Source: DAHUYF01 sp963789275 (GTDB taxonomy: Bacteria > Pseudomonadota > Alphaproteobacteria > ATCC43930 > CGMCC-115725). From it: a DNA stretch of 64,000 nt. Positions 1 to 9,054 of this stretch are shown piece by piece. Below the pieces are notes generated by a model. That model ran no database searches, had not been told where the DNA came from, and saw nothing but the letters and a program-made list of their open reading frames with translations. The translations under genes and the position numbers were made by a program. Location: positions 1 to 64,000 of the forward strand of contig CAWBKF010000014.1 of NCBI GenBank assembly GCA_963789275.1, written 5' to 3'. Position 1 is the first letter of the stretch, and each line of letters starts with the position of its first letter.

Positions 1-5
1 GGCGC

Positions 6-164
6 TCAGGCGCCGCCGTCGCGCTTGCGCTCGATCTCGCGCGCCTTCTCCTCGAACTCGCTGCCGAGCCGCTCGAGCATCGCCACCACATCATGATTGT
101 TGATGGCGCGGGCGAGGCGGAAGCAGCGTTCCGCCTGACGGCGCAAATCGTCGGGATCGAGCAT
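6..164 (-). CDS. small conserved hypothetical protein
   Basis: Predicted 52-residue protein, rich in Arg, Glu and Ala and probably all-helical, with no signal peptide or membrane segment. The ATG at 164 is preferred because GGGGAG lies six bases upstream; an in-frame start further up (209) has no such site. It resembles the short Arg/Glu-rich proteins (MLDPDDLRRQAERC-type N-terminus) often seen as single genes in alphaproteobacteria, for which I know no function. It is a single gene, on the same strand as the hydrolase at 401-1420 but about 240 bases downstream of it. Confidence 0.6.
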   Translation of the reverse strand: MLDPDDLRRQAERCFRLARAINNHDVVAMLERLGSEFEEKAREIERKRDGGA

Positions 165-400
165 CGCCGCTCCCCATAGGCACAAGTGGGAGCTCGCGTA
201 CGCTTCCACGACAAAGGGATTGGCCGGCGGCGCGATCTGATCTGCAGCCGCCGACGAGCAGTCATCTAGTGATCACTTGCGCCGGCGACAAGTTTTATTG
301 CACGACACATGCGCTTCCTAACAGAGCCGTAATGCGGCGCGCGCGGAAGCGCGCCGAACGCCTAGGGCATCAGCAATTTCACCGGCTTCGCCGGCACCGC

Positions 401-1420
401 TCAGGCATCGAGGCGGGGCGGCATGTCGAGAAACGCCTGCGCGACATGCCAGAGTTGCGCGCGGTTGATGCCGAGGGCGATGGCGTGCGCCGCGCCGGCG
501 AGGATGACGAATTGCCGGTCGGGGTTGGGCAGCTTGGCGAAGAAGGCGAGGAGATCCGGCACCGTGGCGATGCCATCATACTCGCCGCGCACGATCAGCA
601 CCGGCGATGCCACCTTGGTCGGATCGACCAGCGGCAGGTTGGCGGTCATGTCGAGATATGTGCCGGTCGGGATGGTGTCGCCGAATTTGAGCTCGGCATC
701 GGCGAGCGCCTCGGCCACGCGCGGATCTGAGGTTCCGGGCTTGTCGCGGGTGAAGATGCTGCGGATCATGTCGCGGTCGCGCTTGCGCCGGTTGTGCGTG
801 CGATAGTAGTCGAGCTGCTCGCCGCGCTTGGTCAAGGTCGGCGAGCCCTCGCCGGTCCAGACGAAGGCCTCGAGCACCAGCCGGTCGACGCGGTCCGGCC
901 GCGCCATGGCGAAGGCGCCCGCGCGCAGCGCGCCCGAGGATTCGCCGAGGAAATGGAATTTGCCGAGGCCGGTCTCGCGCGCCACCACCGCGCTTCCCGC
1001 CTCGAGATCCGCGACGCCGCTCTTGATGTCGGAATTGCCGGCGGTCACGGTCGAGCGGCCGTAGCCCTCGTGATCCATGGTCCAGACGTCGTAGCCGTAG
1101 CGCGCGAAGACGTTCATCAGCGAATACTCATCGGCGCCCGGCACGGTGAGATCGAAGGAAGAGCGGCTCGAGATCGAGGAGCCGTGCACCAGGAACAGCA
1201 CCGGCAGCGGCGTCTCGCCCGGGCGCGGCGCGGCCGCCCGCTTGCGATAAAGCGAGAGCGAGACCTCGCCCTTCTTCGCCCAATATTCGCCACTCCAGAT
1301 CGCGCCCGCCGCCTCGTCCTTGGCCGCCGCCGGCATCAACCCGGCACCCTGCGCCAGCGCCGCCCCCAGCCCCGCCGCCACCACCGCCCGCCGCGTCGGT
1401 CCCAGCGTCTCGCCCGCCAT
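401..1420 (-). CDS. alpha/beta hydrolase with Tat-like signal
   Basis: A 339-residue alpha/beta-hydrolase-fold protein. The N-terminus (TRRAVVAAGLGAAL, residues 9-22) looks like a twin-arginine or ordinary export signal ending near AAA at 31-33. The fold is marked by an oxyanion-hole HG at 79-80, a nucleophile elbow GESSG at 159-163 (Ser161) and a late AGAAHAI segment carrying the probable catalytic His. An Asp in the VRGEYDG segment completes the triad. ATG 1420 is chosen because GGAGGGG lies nine bases upstream; further in-frame upstream codons run into the neighbouring GNAT gene and are not needed. The substrate is unknown. The gene follows the GNAT gene on the same strand with about 110 bases between. 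Confidence 0.8.
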   Translation of the reverse strand: MAGETLGPTRRAVVAAGLGAALAQGAGLMPAAAKDEAAGAIWSGEYWAKKGEVSLSLYRKRAAAPRPGETPLPVLFLVHGSSISSRSSFDLTVPGADEYSLMNVFARYGYDVWTMDHEGYGRSTVTAGNSDIKSGVADLEAGSAVVARETGLGKFHFLGESSGALRAGAFAMARPDRVDRLVLEAFVWTGEGSPTLTKRGEQLDYYRTHNRRKRDRDMIRSIFTRDKPGTSDPRVAEALADAELKFGDTIPTGTYLDMTANLPLVDPTKVASPVLIVRGEYDGIATVPDLLAFFAKLPNPDRQFVILAGAAHAIALGINRAQLWHVAQAFLDMPPRLDA

Positions 1421-1530
1421 CGGCTGTCTCCCCTCCATCGCTCCCGCCATGATGCTCCGCGCGGCGCGCGAAGGAAACGGCGGCGTCGGCCCGCGCCAGC
1501 GGTCGCCGCCGCGGGCCCGTGGGCGCGAGA

Positions 1531-2082
1531 TCAGAAGCGGGCGCGGCTGCGCGCCTCGCGCTCCAGCAGCGTGCGCAGATCGCTCCAGCCATAGCCCGCG
1601 GCATCGACGGGATGGCCGCCGACCGGGATCGGCCGGTGCATCGTCAGCTTGCCGCCGAGGCGCTCGTAGAAGAAGCGCGCGGGATTGGCGCGGACCACCC
1701 ACACCAGCGCCGAGCGATGGCCGCAATCGACCAGGCGCGCGAAGAGCGCCAGCAGCAGCTGGCGGCCCAACCCGCTGCCTTGCGCGTCGGGCAGGACATA
1801 GAGCGTGTAGACCTCGCCGCCGAAGGCGAAAGCGGGATCGCGCTGCGGCCCGCAATTGCCGAAGCCCAGCAGATGGCCGCTGCCATCCTCGGCCTCGGCG
1901 ACATAGACGTCGCCCGGCCGGTGGCGCAGGAAGCCCGCCCAGGAGGCGGTCTGGCGCTGCTCCGACATGCGCAAGAGCACGCGATCGGGCAGCATGCCGG
2001 CATAGGCAGCGCGCCAGGTCTCGACCTCGATCCGGCCGATCGCCCGCGCATCCCCCAGTCTTGCCTGCCTGATCGCGCTCAC
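1531..2082 (-). CDS. GNAT family N-acetyltransferase
   Basis: A 183-residue acyl-CoA N-acetyltransferase. The acetyl-CoA binding signature (V-L-P-D-A-Q-G-S-G-L-G-R) lies mid-protein, followed by the usual helix and the late strand ending in an FYERLGG segment. The GTG start at 2082 is chosen because AGGAG sits six bases upstream; an in-frame ATG at 2106 lacks a ribosome site and overlaps a TATAAT -10 element. The acceptor substrate cannot be told from sequence. The upstream neighbour on the other strand is the disrupted DinB gene, so the 100-base gap is a divergent promoter region. Confidence 0.8.
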   Translation of the reverse strand: MSAIRQARLGDARAIGRIEVETWRAAYAGMLPDRVLLRMSEQRQTASWAGFLRHRPGDVYVAEAEDGSGHLLGFGNCGPQRDPAFAFGGEVYTLYVLPDAQGSGLGRQLLLALFARLVDCGHRSALVWVVRANPARFFYERLGGKLTMHRPIPVGGHPVDAAGYGWSDLRTLLEREARSRARF

Positions 2083-2104
2083 CCCAAACTCCTGTGGCGC
2101 CACC

Positions 2105-2133
2105 ATTATAATACGAAACCGGTTAAAGTTCGA
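2105..2133 (-). promoter_or_regulatory. sigma70-like promoter of the GNAT gene
   Basis: On the minus strand a perfect TATAAT (2105-2110) lies 17 bases downstream of TCGAAC (2128-2133), a partial -35 match. Transcription would begin near 2098, giving a short leader before the GTG at 2082. This also argues against the ATG at 2106 as the start codon. Confidence 0.45.
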
Positions 2134-2211
2134 CGGGGGTGGGCGCTGGCCGCCGCCGCCCCGGGACGCTAAACTCAAGCGCGATGGCCGATGCCTATTT
2201 CAATCTGTTAG

Positions 2212-3735
2212 TCTTACTGAGTCAGAAAGGGTGAGTCAGAACGCCGCAGAGCGAGTGTATCAAGCCTCTGATAGGGTTGTGAGATTCATTTTTGGTGGGG
2301 AGCCTGAGGTGGATCTTCAAGGAAAGGACGAGAGCGACGCGCGGTTTGCGAGGTACATGGCCGGCCTTGCGAGCGTGATCGGTCACGCGGATCGCGCAAG
2401 TCCTCTGCGGGACTATTGCGTCGGCCTGATGATGCCGTGCGAGCGCAAGAGCGTGGAACCGATGGCGGCGGTGACGGCGCCCGATCGGACGGCGGCGCAG
2501 CATCAATCGCTGCTGCATTTTGTCGGCCAGGCGCCCTGGTCGGACGAGAGGGTGCTGGCCAAGGTGCGCGAAATGGTGTTGCCGGAGATGGAGCGGCACG
2601 GTCCGATCGAGGCGTGGATCATCGATGATACCGGCTTTGCGAAGAAGGGCCGGCATTCGGTGGGCGTGGCGCGTCAGTATTGCGGCCAGCTCGGCAAGCA
2701 AGACAATTGCCAAGCCGTGGTATCGCTGTCGATCGCCAATCGCCATGCGAGCTTGCCGGTGAGCTATCGGCTGTATCTGCCGGAAGCGTGGGCGCAAGAC
2801 GCCGCCCGCCGTGACAAGGCAGGGGTTCCAGAGGAGATCGTCTTTCAGACCAAGCCGGAGATCGCGCTCGAGCAGCTTCGCGCGGCTTGCGAGGCTGGTA
2901 TTGCGCGCGGCGTGGTGCTGCTGGATGCGGGCTATGGCAACCACACGAGCCTGCGCCAGGACATCAGCGCCCTGGGACTGCCTTACGTCGCCGGCATCCT
3001 GTCGAGCACCACGATGTGGGCGCCCGGCACGGAGCCGCTGGCGCCGAAGCGATGGTCGGGCCGCGGCCGGCGGCCGACACGCATCCGCCGCGACGCCAAG
3101 CACAGCCCGGTCTCTGCCAAGGAGCTCGCGCTTGGCTTGCCCAAGCGCGCCTGGCGCACGATCGGCTGGCGCGAAGGTACCGCCGAGCGGCTGTCCTCGC
3201 GCTTTGCCCGCGTGCGCGTGCGCGCCGCCCATCGCGACCAGCGGCACGATGAGGAATGGTTGCTGATCGAGTGGCCCAAGGGCGCGCAAGAGCCGACCAA
3301 GTACTGGCTTTCGACGCTTCCACAAGACATCACCTTCGAGCGCCTGGTCGATCTTGCCAAGTTGCGCTGGCGCATCGAGCGCGACTATCAGGAACTCAAG
3401 CAAGAACTCGGGCTTGGACATTATGAAGGGCGAGGATGGCGAGGCTTCCACCACCACGGAACGCTCTGCATCGCCGCATACGGCTTCCTGATCTCCGAGC
3501 GGGGAACGATCCCCCCCTCAGCACCTCGTGCCGCCGCGGGGTTCCCGAAGCTTGAGCTTCCCGTCGGTTACCGACCCAGAGGTGCCGCCGATCAGGCCCG
3601 AACGCCACATCCCCAATTCGATCGCAACCCTGCGCCGGCGAATGATCGTCGCTCTCGCCAGGCGCTTGTCGAGATGCCCGTGCTGCATCCGCGGAAGCGC
3701 ACGCAGCAAGACGATCCTCTTGTGACACAGTAAGA
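2212..3735 (+). mobile_element. IS701-type insertion sequence with TTAG target duplication
   Basis: A 1524-base element. Its left end TCTTACTGAGTCAGAA and the reverse complement of its right end TCTTACTGTGTCACAA match at 14 of 16 bases. It is flanked by TTAG at 2208-2211 and 3736-3739, a four-base target duplication of the YTAR kind I associate with this family. It carries one transposase gene and interrupts the DinB-family frame. The clean duplication and near-perfect ends suggest recent insertion. Confidence 0.9.
2231..3733 (+). CDS. IS701-family DDE transposase, C-terminus frameshifted
   Basis: A 500-residue frame starting at GTG 2231. The DDE catalytic set is visible: Asp132/133 in IIDDTGF, Asp232 in LLDAGYG, and Glu383 in WRIERDYQELKQELGLGHYE. 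The block IDDTGFAKKG followed by the QYCGQLGK region is typical of IS701-family enzymes. After about residue 450 the frame departs from the family tail. The expected tail (RPERHIPNSIATLRRR, then a Cys-rich end) is read in the next frame and ends at 3725. One extra base near 3585 (GGTGCCGCC for GGTGCGCC) would explain this. The catalytic core is complete, so activity cannot be excluded. Confidence 0.85.
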   Translation: MSQNAAERVYQASDRVVRFIFGGEPEVDLQGKDESDARFARYMAGLASVIGHADRASPLRDYCVGLMMPCERKSVEPMAAVTAPDRTAAQHQSLLHFVGQAPWSDERVLAKVREMVLPEMERHGPIEAWIIDDTGFAKKGRHSVGVARQYCGQLGKQDNCQAVVSLSIANRHASLPVSYRLYLPEAWAQDAARRDKAGVPEEIVFQTKPEIALEQLRAACEAGIARGVVLLDAGYGNHTSLRQDISALGLPYVAGILSSTTMWAPGTEPLAPKRWSGRGRRPTRIRRDAKHSPVSAKELALGLPKRAWRTIGWREGTAERLSSRFARVRVRAAHRDQRHDEEWLLIEWPKGAQEPTKYWLSTLPQDITFERLVDLAKLRWRIERDYQELKQELGLGHYEGRGWRGFHHHGTLCIAAYGFLISERGTIPPSAPRAAAGFPKLELPVGYRPRGAADQARTPHPQFDRNPAPANDRRSRQALVEMPVLHPRKRTQQDDPLVTQ

Positions 3736-4225
3736 TTAGCACGTTACAACGAATGGGCCAATGAACGGCTTTACGCCGCCTGCGCCCGGCTCGACGAGAC
3801 CGAGCTCAAAGCCGCGCGCCCGGCCTTTTTCGGCTCGATCCACGCGACGCTCAACCATATCCTGGTCGCCGACCGCCTGTGGATGAGCCGGCTTGCCGGC
3901 GGCGCGCTGACGCTGGCGCTGAACGCGGTCCTTTACAAGGATTGGGCGCCGCTCCGGGCGGCGCGGCAGGCCCAGGACAAGCTTCTGCGCGAGCTGGTGG
4001 GCGCCATCGCAGCGGCGCAGCTCGACGAGGCGCTGGTCTACCGCAACACGCGCGGCGAGGAATTCTCGACACCGATCCGATTGGTCCTGGGTCATCTTTT
4101 CAACCACCAGACGCATCATCGCGGCCAGGTTCATGACCTGCTGAGCCAGACCGCGGTGGCGCCGCCGGAGCTCGACCTGATGATTTTCGTGCGGACGGCA
4201 GGCGGCGCCTGAGCGGAGCGGCCAG

Positions 4226-4597
4226 TCAGCGCGCCGGCACCACCCGCCACGGCACGGGGCAGGTCGCGACATAGGGGTAATAGGTCTGCGCCGGCGGGCA
4301 GTAATACCAGGCGGGCGCGCCTGCCGTGGCGTAAGGCGGCACATAGGGATCGGGATAGGGATAGACTGCGCGGGGGTAGAAATACCAATCGGGCCCGACG
4401 ATCCACCACCAGCCGAGCCTCCCGCCATGCCAGGAATGGGCCCAATGGCCGCCGCGCCAACGCCCGAAATCGCGGTCGTTGAAGTGATGGATGTCGCGGT
4501 CGTGCCAGCCCTCGTCGCGATGCTGGGCGAAAGCCGGTGACGCCGCGCCGAGCGCCAGCGCCAACGAGCCCGCCAGGAAAAGTCCTCGGCGAAACAT
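4226..4597 (-). CDS. secreted Tyr/Pro/Trp-rich hypothetical protein
   Basis: A 123-residue protein with a clear Sec signal peptide (MFRRGLFLAGSLALALG, cleavage after AFA at about residue 24). The mature part is rich in His, Asp, Trp, then Tyr and Pro, with several YPYP and YYP runs and two Cys in the tail. ATG 4597 is preceded by GGAGG overlapping the stop of the upstream lipoprotein gene, so the two are probably translationally coupled. No domain recognised; a cell-envelope or extracytoplasmic role is inferred only from export and composition. Confidence 0.7.
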   Translation of the reverse strand: MFRRGLFLAGSLALALGAASPAFAQHRDEGWHDRDIHHFNDRDFGRWRGGHWAHSWHGGRLGWWWIVGPDWYFYPRAVYPYPDPYVPPYATAGAPAWYYCPPAQTYYPYVATCPVPWRVVPAR

Positions 4598-4599
4598 GC

Positions 4600-4815
4600 T
4601 CACCTCCATCGACCGCAGCCCCAGCAGCCCCCGACGCCGACCGCGACCGGCGGCCCGTAATAATAGCCCGGCGCATAGGCATAGCCTGGCGCGTAGCCAT
4701 AGCCTGGGGCGTAGCCATAGCTGTAGCCCGGCGCCGGACCCGCGGGCGCGACCACGCAGCCCGCCAGCCCCGTCAGGATCACCGCCGCTGCCGCAGCGCG
4801 AAGAATTCCGTTCAT
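4600..4815 (-). CDS. small PGY-repeat lipoprotein
   Basis: A 71-residue lipoprotein. It has a hydrophobic N-terminus (MNGILRAAAAAVILTGLAGC) with lipobox LAGC (acylated Cys20), followed by imperfect repeats of A-P-G-Y-x-Y ending in a short Gly/Cys-rich tail. The start at 4815 is supported by a perfect AAGGAGGT five bases upstream. The stop codon lies against the ribosome site of the next gene (ATG 4597), forming a two-gene unit. Tyr-rich tails of this kind recur in the lipoprotein at 56271. Function unknown. Confidence 0.7.
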   Translation of the reverse strand: MNGILRAAAAAVILTGLAGCVVAPAGPAPGYSYGYAPGYGYAPGYAYAPGYYYGPPVAVGVGGCWGCGRWR

Positions 4816-4961
4816 CTTGCACCTCCTTGAGCGTGCCATCGGGTGCTCGCCCTATGTTAAGGGCGGGAGCGGTTCCTGCATCCCCGGAGGTGAACGATCT
4901 GTAACCTAGGAAAGCCTGAGAGCTTTTTATGGCACGAGACGCGCAACTCTTAGTTATTGCC

Positions 4962-5939
4962 TCAGCGAACCATCAGCACCACCTTGCCGGTGGATTTGCG
5001 TGTCTTCAGCAGATCCAACGCCTGCGCCACATCGGCCAGCGGCAGGCGGTGCGAGATATGCGGCTTGAGCTTGCCCTCGTCGAACCAGCGGAAGAGCTGG
5101 CGATAGGATTGCGCCATGAGCTCCGGCTTGTGGCGGCGATAGGAGCCCCAGAAGAAGCCGATGACGTCGATGTTCTTGACCAGCACCAGATTGGCCGGGA
5201 TCTGCGGAATGCGGCCGCCGGCAAAACCGATGACGATGAGCCGTCCTTCCCAGGCGATCGAGCGCAGGCTCTGATCGAAGACATCGCCGCCGACGGGATC
5301 ATAGACCACGTCGACGCCGCGCCCGCCGGTGAGCTCCTTGACGCGTTCGCGCAAATCCTCGCGCGTGTAGTCGATGAGATGATCGGCTCCGGCGCGCCGG
5401 GCGACGGCAAGCTTCTCGGCGCCGCCGGCGGCGGCGATGACGCTGGCGCCCATCGCCTTGGCGATCTCCACCGCGGTGAGGCCGACGCCGCCCGACGCGC
5501 CGAGCACCAGCACGGTCTCGCCGGGCTTCAATCGGGCGCGCCATTCGAAGGCGCCATGGGACGTGCTGTAGGCGACGGGAAAGCCGGCGGCGGTGGCGAA
5601 ATCCATGGCGTCGGGAATGCGGTGCACGATCTCCGCCTCGGTCACCACCTCCTCGGCATAGCCGCCGCGTCCGACCGAAGCGAGCACGCGGTCGCCGGGC
5701 TTGAGATGGCTGACGCCGGCGCCGATTTCGCGCACGACGCCGCCGACCTCCATGCCGGGGATGAAGGGCAGCGGCGGGCGATCCTGGTACTGGCCGGCGA
5801 TCAGCAACGTGTCGGCGAAATTGACACCGGCGGCATGGATCTCGATGCGCACCGTGCCGTCGGTGAGCGGCGGCGCCGGCACCTCCGCCACCACCAGCTT
5901 CTCCGGCCCGCCGAGTTCCTTGCACAGCACCGCGCGCAT
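4962..5939 (-). CDS. NADPH:quinone oxidoreductase (zinc-free MDR family)
   Basis: A 325-residue medium-chain dehydrogenase/reductase of the quinone-oxidoreductase type. It has an N-terminal GroES-like domain with AAGVNFADTLLIAG (37-49) and a Rossmann dinucleotide site LGASGGVG at 146-153, and ends in the STGKVVLMV strand typical of the family. The zinc-binding Cys/His set of alcohol dehydrogenases is absent, as expected. The predicted reaction is NADPH-dependent reduction of quinones or enones in the cytosol. The ATG at 5939 is preceded by AAGGAGGC. The gene stands alone; a heptad-repeat array lies just upstream of it. Confidence 0.85.
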   Translation of the reverse strand: MRAVLCKELGGPEKLVVAEVPAPPLTDGTVRIEIHAAGVNFADTLLIAGQYQDRPPLPFIPGMEVGGVVREIGAGVSHLKPGDRVLASVGRGGYAEEVVTEAEIVHRIPDAMDFATAAGFPVAYSTSHGAFEWRARLKPGETVLVLGASGGVGLTAVEIAKAMGASVIAAAGGAEKLAVARRAGADHLIDYTREDLRERVKELTGGRGVDVVYDPVGGDVFDQSLRSIAWEGRLIVIGFAGGRIPQIPANLVLVKNIDVIGFFWGSYRRHKPELMAQSYRQLFRWFDEGKLKPHISHRLPLADVAQALDLLKTRKSTGKVVLMVR

Positions 5940-5955
5940 TTGCCTGCCTCCTTAA

Positions 5956-6092
5956 AGCTGTCAGCTGTCAGCTATCAGCCGTCAGCCAGGAACGGGAAGT
6001 TGTCAGTTTTCAGTCGTCAGTTGTCAATTGCTGGCGCGACAACCGGCGCTGATAACTGATAGCTAATAGCTAATAGCTGACAGCTGACGGCT
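5956..6092. repeat. degenerate heptad array with inverted symmetry
   Basis: Three blocks of degenerate seven-base repeats fill the gap between two genes. The first is AGCTGTC AGCTGTC AGCTATC AGCCGTC at 5956-5983. The second, near 5998-6030, is AGTTGTC AGTTTTC AGTCGTC AGTTGTC. The third, near 6048-6092, reads as the opposite strand of the first (TGATAGC TAATAGC TAATAGC TGACAGC TGACGGC). The first and third blocks can pair as a long imperfect hairpin. Base composition is much less GC-rich than the surroundings. Confidence 0.7.
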
Positions 6093-6135
6093 TTCCCTTG
6101 GCATCCCGCTCACCGCTTTGGCTATGGTCGCCGCC

Positions 6136-6672
6136 ATGCACCATCTCGCGTTTTTGCTCGCCGCCTGCTTGCTGCTGTCGCCGCTCGCAGCGCATGCGGC
6201 GGAAGGAGCCGCGGCGCCCGGACAGGGCGTCAACCGGATCGGGGGCGCCCAGGGCTGGGACGCCTATGCCGATACGGTGAAGGGCGCCAAGATCTGCTAT
6301 CTCATCGGCAAGCCGAGCAAGACCGAGCCAGCCGGCGCCAAGCGCTCCGCCATCTTCGCCAGCGTCACCCACCGGCCGGGCGAGAAGCGCGTCAACGAAG
6401 TCAGCTTCACCTCGGGCTATCTGTTCAAGGAGGGCTCCGACGCCGAGCTCGCGGTCGACGGCAAGAAATTCTCGCTGTTCACCGACAAGGAAGGCGCCTG
6501 GACGCGCGACCCCGCGACCGACAAGGCGGTGGTGGAGGCGCTGGCCAAGGGAAAGCAGGCGGTCATCAAAGGCACCTCGGCGCGCGGCACCGCGACCACC
6601 GACACTTATCCGCTGGACGGCTTCGGCAAGGCGCTCGCCGAGATCGACAAGGCCTGCGGCGTGAAGCGCTAG
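6136..6672 (+). CDS. IalB-family periplasmic protein
   Basis: A 178-residue exported protein with a signal peptide (MHHLAFLLAACLLLSPLAAHA). The mature part has the hallmarks of the invasion-associated locus B family: GWDAYADTV and KICYL near the start, an EVSF..GYLFK segment, VDGKKFSLF, and the late KGTSARGTATTDTY block followed by a GF..AL..I.KAC end. Family members are periplasmic proteins first described in Bartonella and common in non-pathogenic alphaproteobacteria; their biochemical role is not settled. The ATG at 6136 gives the best signal peptide; 6118 is possible, and neither has a clear ribosome site. The 3' end overlaps the convergent hydrolase gene by four bases. Confidence 0.8.
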   Translation: MHHLAFLLAACLLLSPLAAHAAEGAAAPGQGVNRIGGAQGWDAYADTVKGAKICYLIGKPSKTEPAGAKRSAIFASVTHRPGEKRVNEVSFTSGYLFKEGSDAELAVDGKKFSLFTDKEGAWTRDPATDKAVVEALAKGKQAVIKGTSARGTATTDTYPLDGFGKALAEIDKACGVKR

Positions 6673-7622
6673 ACGGCGAAGACCCGCTTTAGCAATGCGG
6701 CCGATTGCGCGATGGCGCGGTCGGCGGCGGCGATGGCGCCGCCCATGGTGAAGAAGCCGTGGATCATGCCGGGATAGAGGTGGAACGCCGCCTCATTGCC
6801 GGCGTCACGCAGCGCCGCGGCATAATCGCGGCTCTCGTCGCGCAAGGGGTCGCACTCGCCGGTGATGACGATGGCCGGCGGCAGGCGCGCGAGGTCGGGC
6901 GCCAGGATCGGCGAGGCTCGCCAATTCCGGTGGTCGGCGGGCGCCAGGTAATTGCCGCCGAACCACGCCATGGATTCGCGCGTGAGCAGGAAGCCCTCGG
7001 CATAATCCTCATGCGACGGCCGATCGAGGCTGAAATCGGTGGCGGGATAGATCAGCACCTGGCCGCTGAGCGCGATGCCGGCATCGCGCGCCAGGATCGC
7101 CGCCACCGCCGCAAGATTGCCGCCGGCGCTGTCGCCGCCGACCGCGACGCGCCGGGGATCAAGGCCCAGCCTCGCGCCATCCTGCGCCAGGAACCGCACG
7201 GCGGCGAAGCAATCCTCGACCGCGGCGGGAAACCGGTGCTCCGGCGCCAGGCGATAATCGACCGAGAGCACGGCGCAGCCGGCCTCCGCCGCCAATTGGC
7301 GCAGCGCCGGGTCGTGGGTGTCGAGATCGCCGATGCACCAGCCGCCGCCATGGAAGAAGGCCAGCACCGGCAGCGGGCCGCCGCCGACGCGCGGCACGAC
7401 GAGGCGGGCGCGGAGCATGCCGGCGGCGCCGGGGATCTCGTGGTCGGTCGCCGTCACCGGCCAGTCGCCGGATTTGCGCGTGCGCCGGCAGAGCTCGGCG
7501 AATTGCGCGCGCGCCAGCGGCGGGGTGATCTCGCTATAGGGGATGCGGCCGGCCAGCGCGATCATGTCGAGCAGCCCCTTGGCTTGGGGATCGAGGTTAA
7601 CCTTGGCGGGATCGAGGGCCAT
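6669..7622 (-). CDS. alpha/beta hydrolase, hormone-sensitive-lipase type
   Basis: A 317-residue cytosolic esterase of the HSL (family IV) group. HGGGW at 91-95 forms the oxyanion hole and GDSAGG at 163-168 holds the nucleophile Ser165. Asp258 (ECDPLRDES) and His288 (PGMIHGF) complete the triad. The YRLAPEHRFPAA stretch (123-134) is also typical. Short- to medium-chain acyl esters are the usual substrates; the real one is unknown. The ATG at 7622 has no strong ribosome site. The gene diverges from rlmN, sharing about 115 bases. Confidence 0.85.
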   Translation of the reverse strand: MALDPAKVNLDPQAKGLLDMIALAGRIPYSEITPPLARAQFAELCRRTRKSGDWPVTATDHEIPGAAGMLRARLVVPRVGGGPLPVLAFFHGGGWCIGDLDTHDPALRQLAAEAGCAVLSVDYRLAPEHRFPAAVEDCFAAVRFLAQDGARLGLDPRRVAVGGDSAGGNLAAVAAILARDAGIALSGQVLIYPATDFSLDRPSHEDYAEGFLLTRESMAWFGGNYLAPADHRNWRASPILAPDLARLPPAIVITGECDPLRDESRDYAAALRDAGNEAAFHLYPGMIHGFFTMGGAIAAADRAIAQSAALLKRVFAV

Positions 7623-7736
7623 GGGGATCGCGCTCGCATGGTTAAGGCGGCGGGCAGCTTGGCCCGCGGGACGCGCCGGCGCAACACGCCTTTTCCTTTG
7701 CGCCGCTCCCCTCCCCCGCCTATATCTTGCGCCGTC

Positions 7737-8861
<1,125 letters not shown>

Positions 8862-8868
8862 GCGGCGC

Positions 8869-8890
8869 CGGGTTCCCTCGCGGGAACCCG
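8869..8890 (+). terminator. hairpin after rlmN
   Basis: GGGTTCCC and GGGAACCC (8870-8877, 8882-8889) with an outer C-G pair and a TCGC loop form a nine-pair stem eight bases after the rlmN stop codon. No U-run follows, so it may be a weak terminator or an mRNA 3' end stabiliser. Confidence 0.45.
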
Positions 8891-9054
8891 CCTGCAAGTG
8901 TCACGCGGGTCACAGCGATCGATCCACGCACGATGGCTGACGCGCCTTCACGAAAATTATTTAATGCTGCTGCCATGGCCTCGTAAGGCAACGCGTCACA
9001 GTTTAATTGGCGTTGGCGCGGCAACCCGCCGCGCGCTTACCGAGGAGGCCTGAG

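Larger units (their letters stand above)
2184..4212 (+). pseudogene. DinB-family gene interrupted by an insertion sequence
   Basis: The reading frame starts at ATG 2184 (MADAYFNLL), is cut after 2211 by an IS element, and resumes at 3740 (RYNEWANERLYAAC). If the element and one TTAG copy are removed, a single open frame of 166 residues results, the usual length of DinB-like metal-binding four-helix proteins. The late HLFNHQTHHRGQ segment carries the typical histidines, and an early HILVADRLW segment supplies another. The join is exactly in frame, so the gene was intact when the element arrived. DinB-fold proteins often act as thiol-dependent transferases or have unknown function. The remaining 3' part has no evident start of its own near the insertion, so function is probably lost. 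Confidence 0.85.

Noticed and set aside
401..1855. Longer N-terminus for the alpha/beta hydrolase
   Set aside because: The extra residues are Arg/Ala-rich antisense-like sequence overlapping the GNAT gene, and the signal peptide and ribosome site fit ATG 1420.
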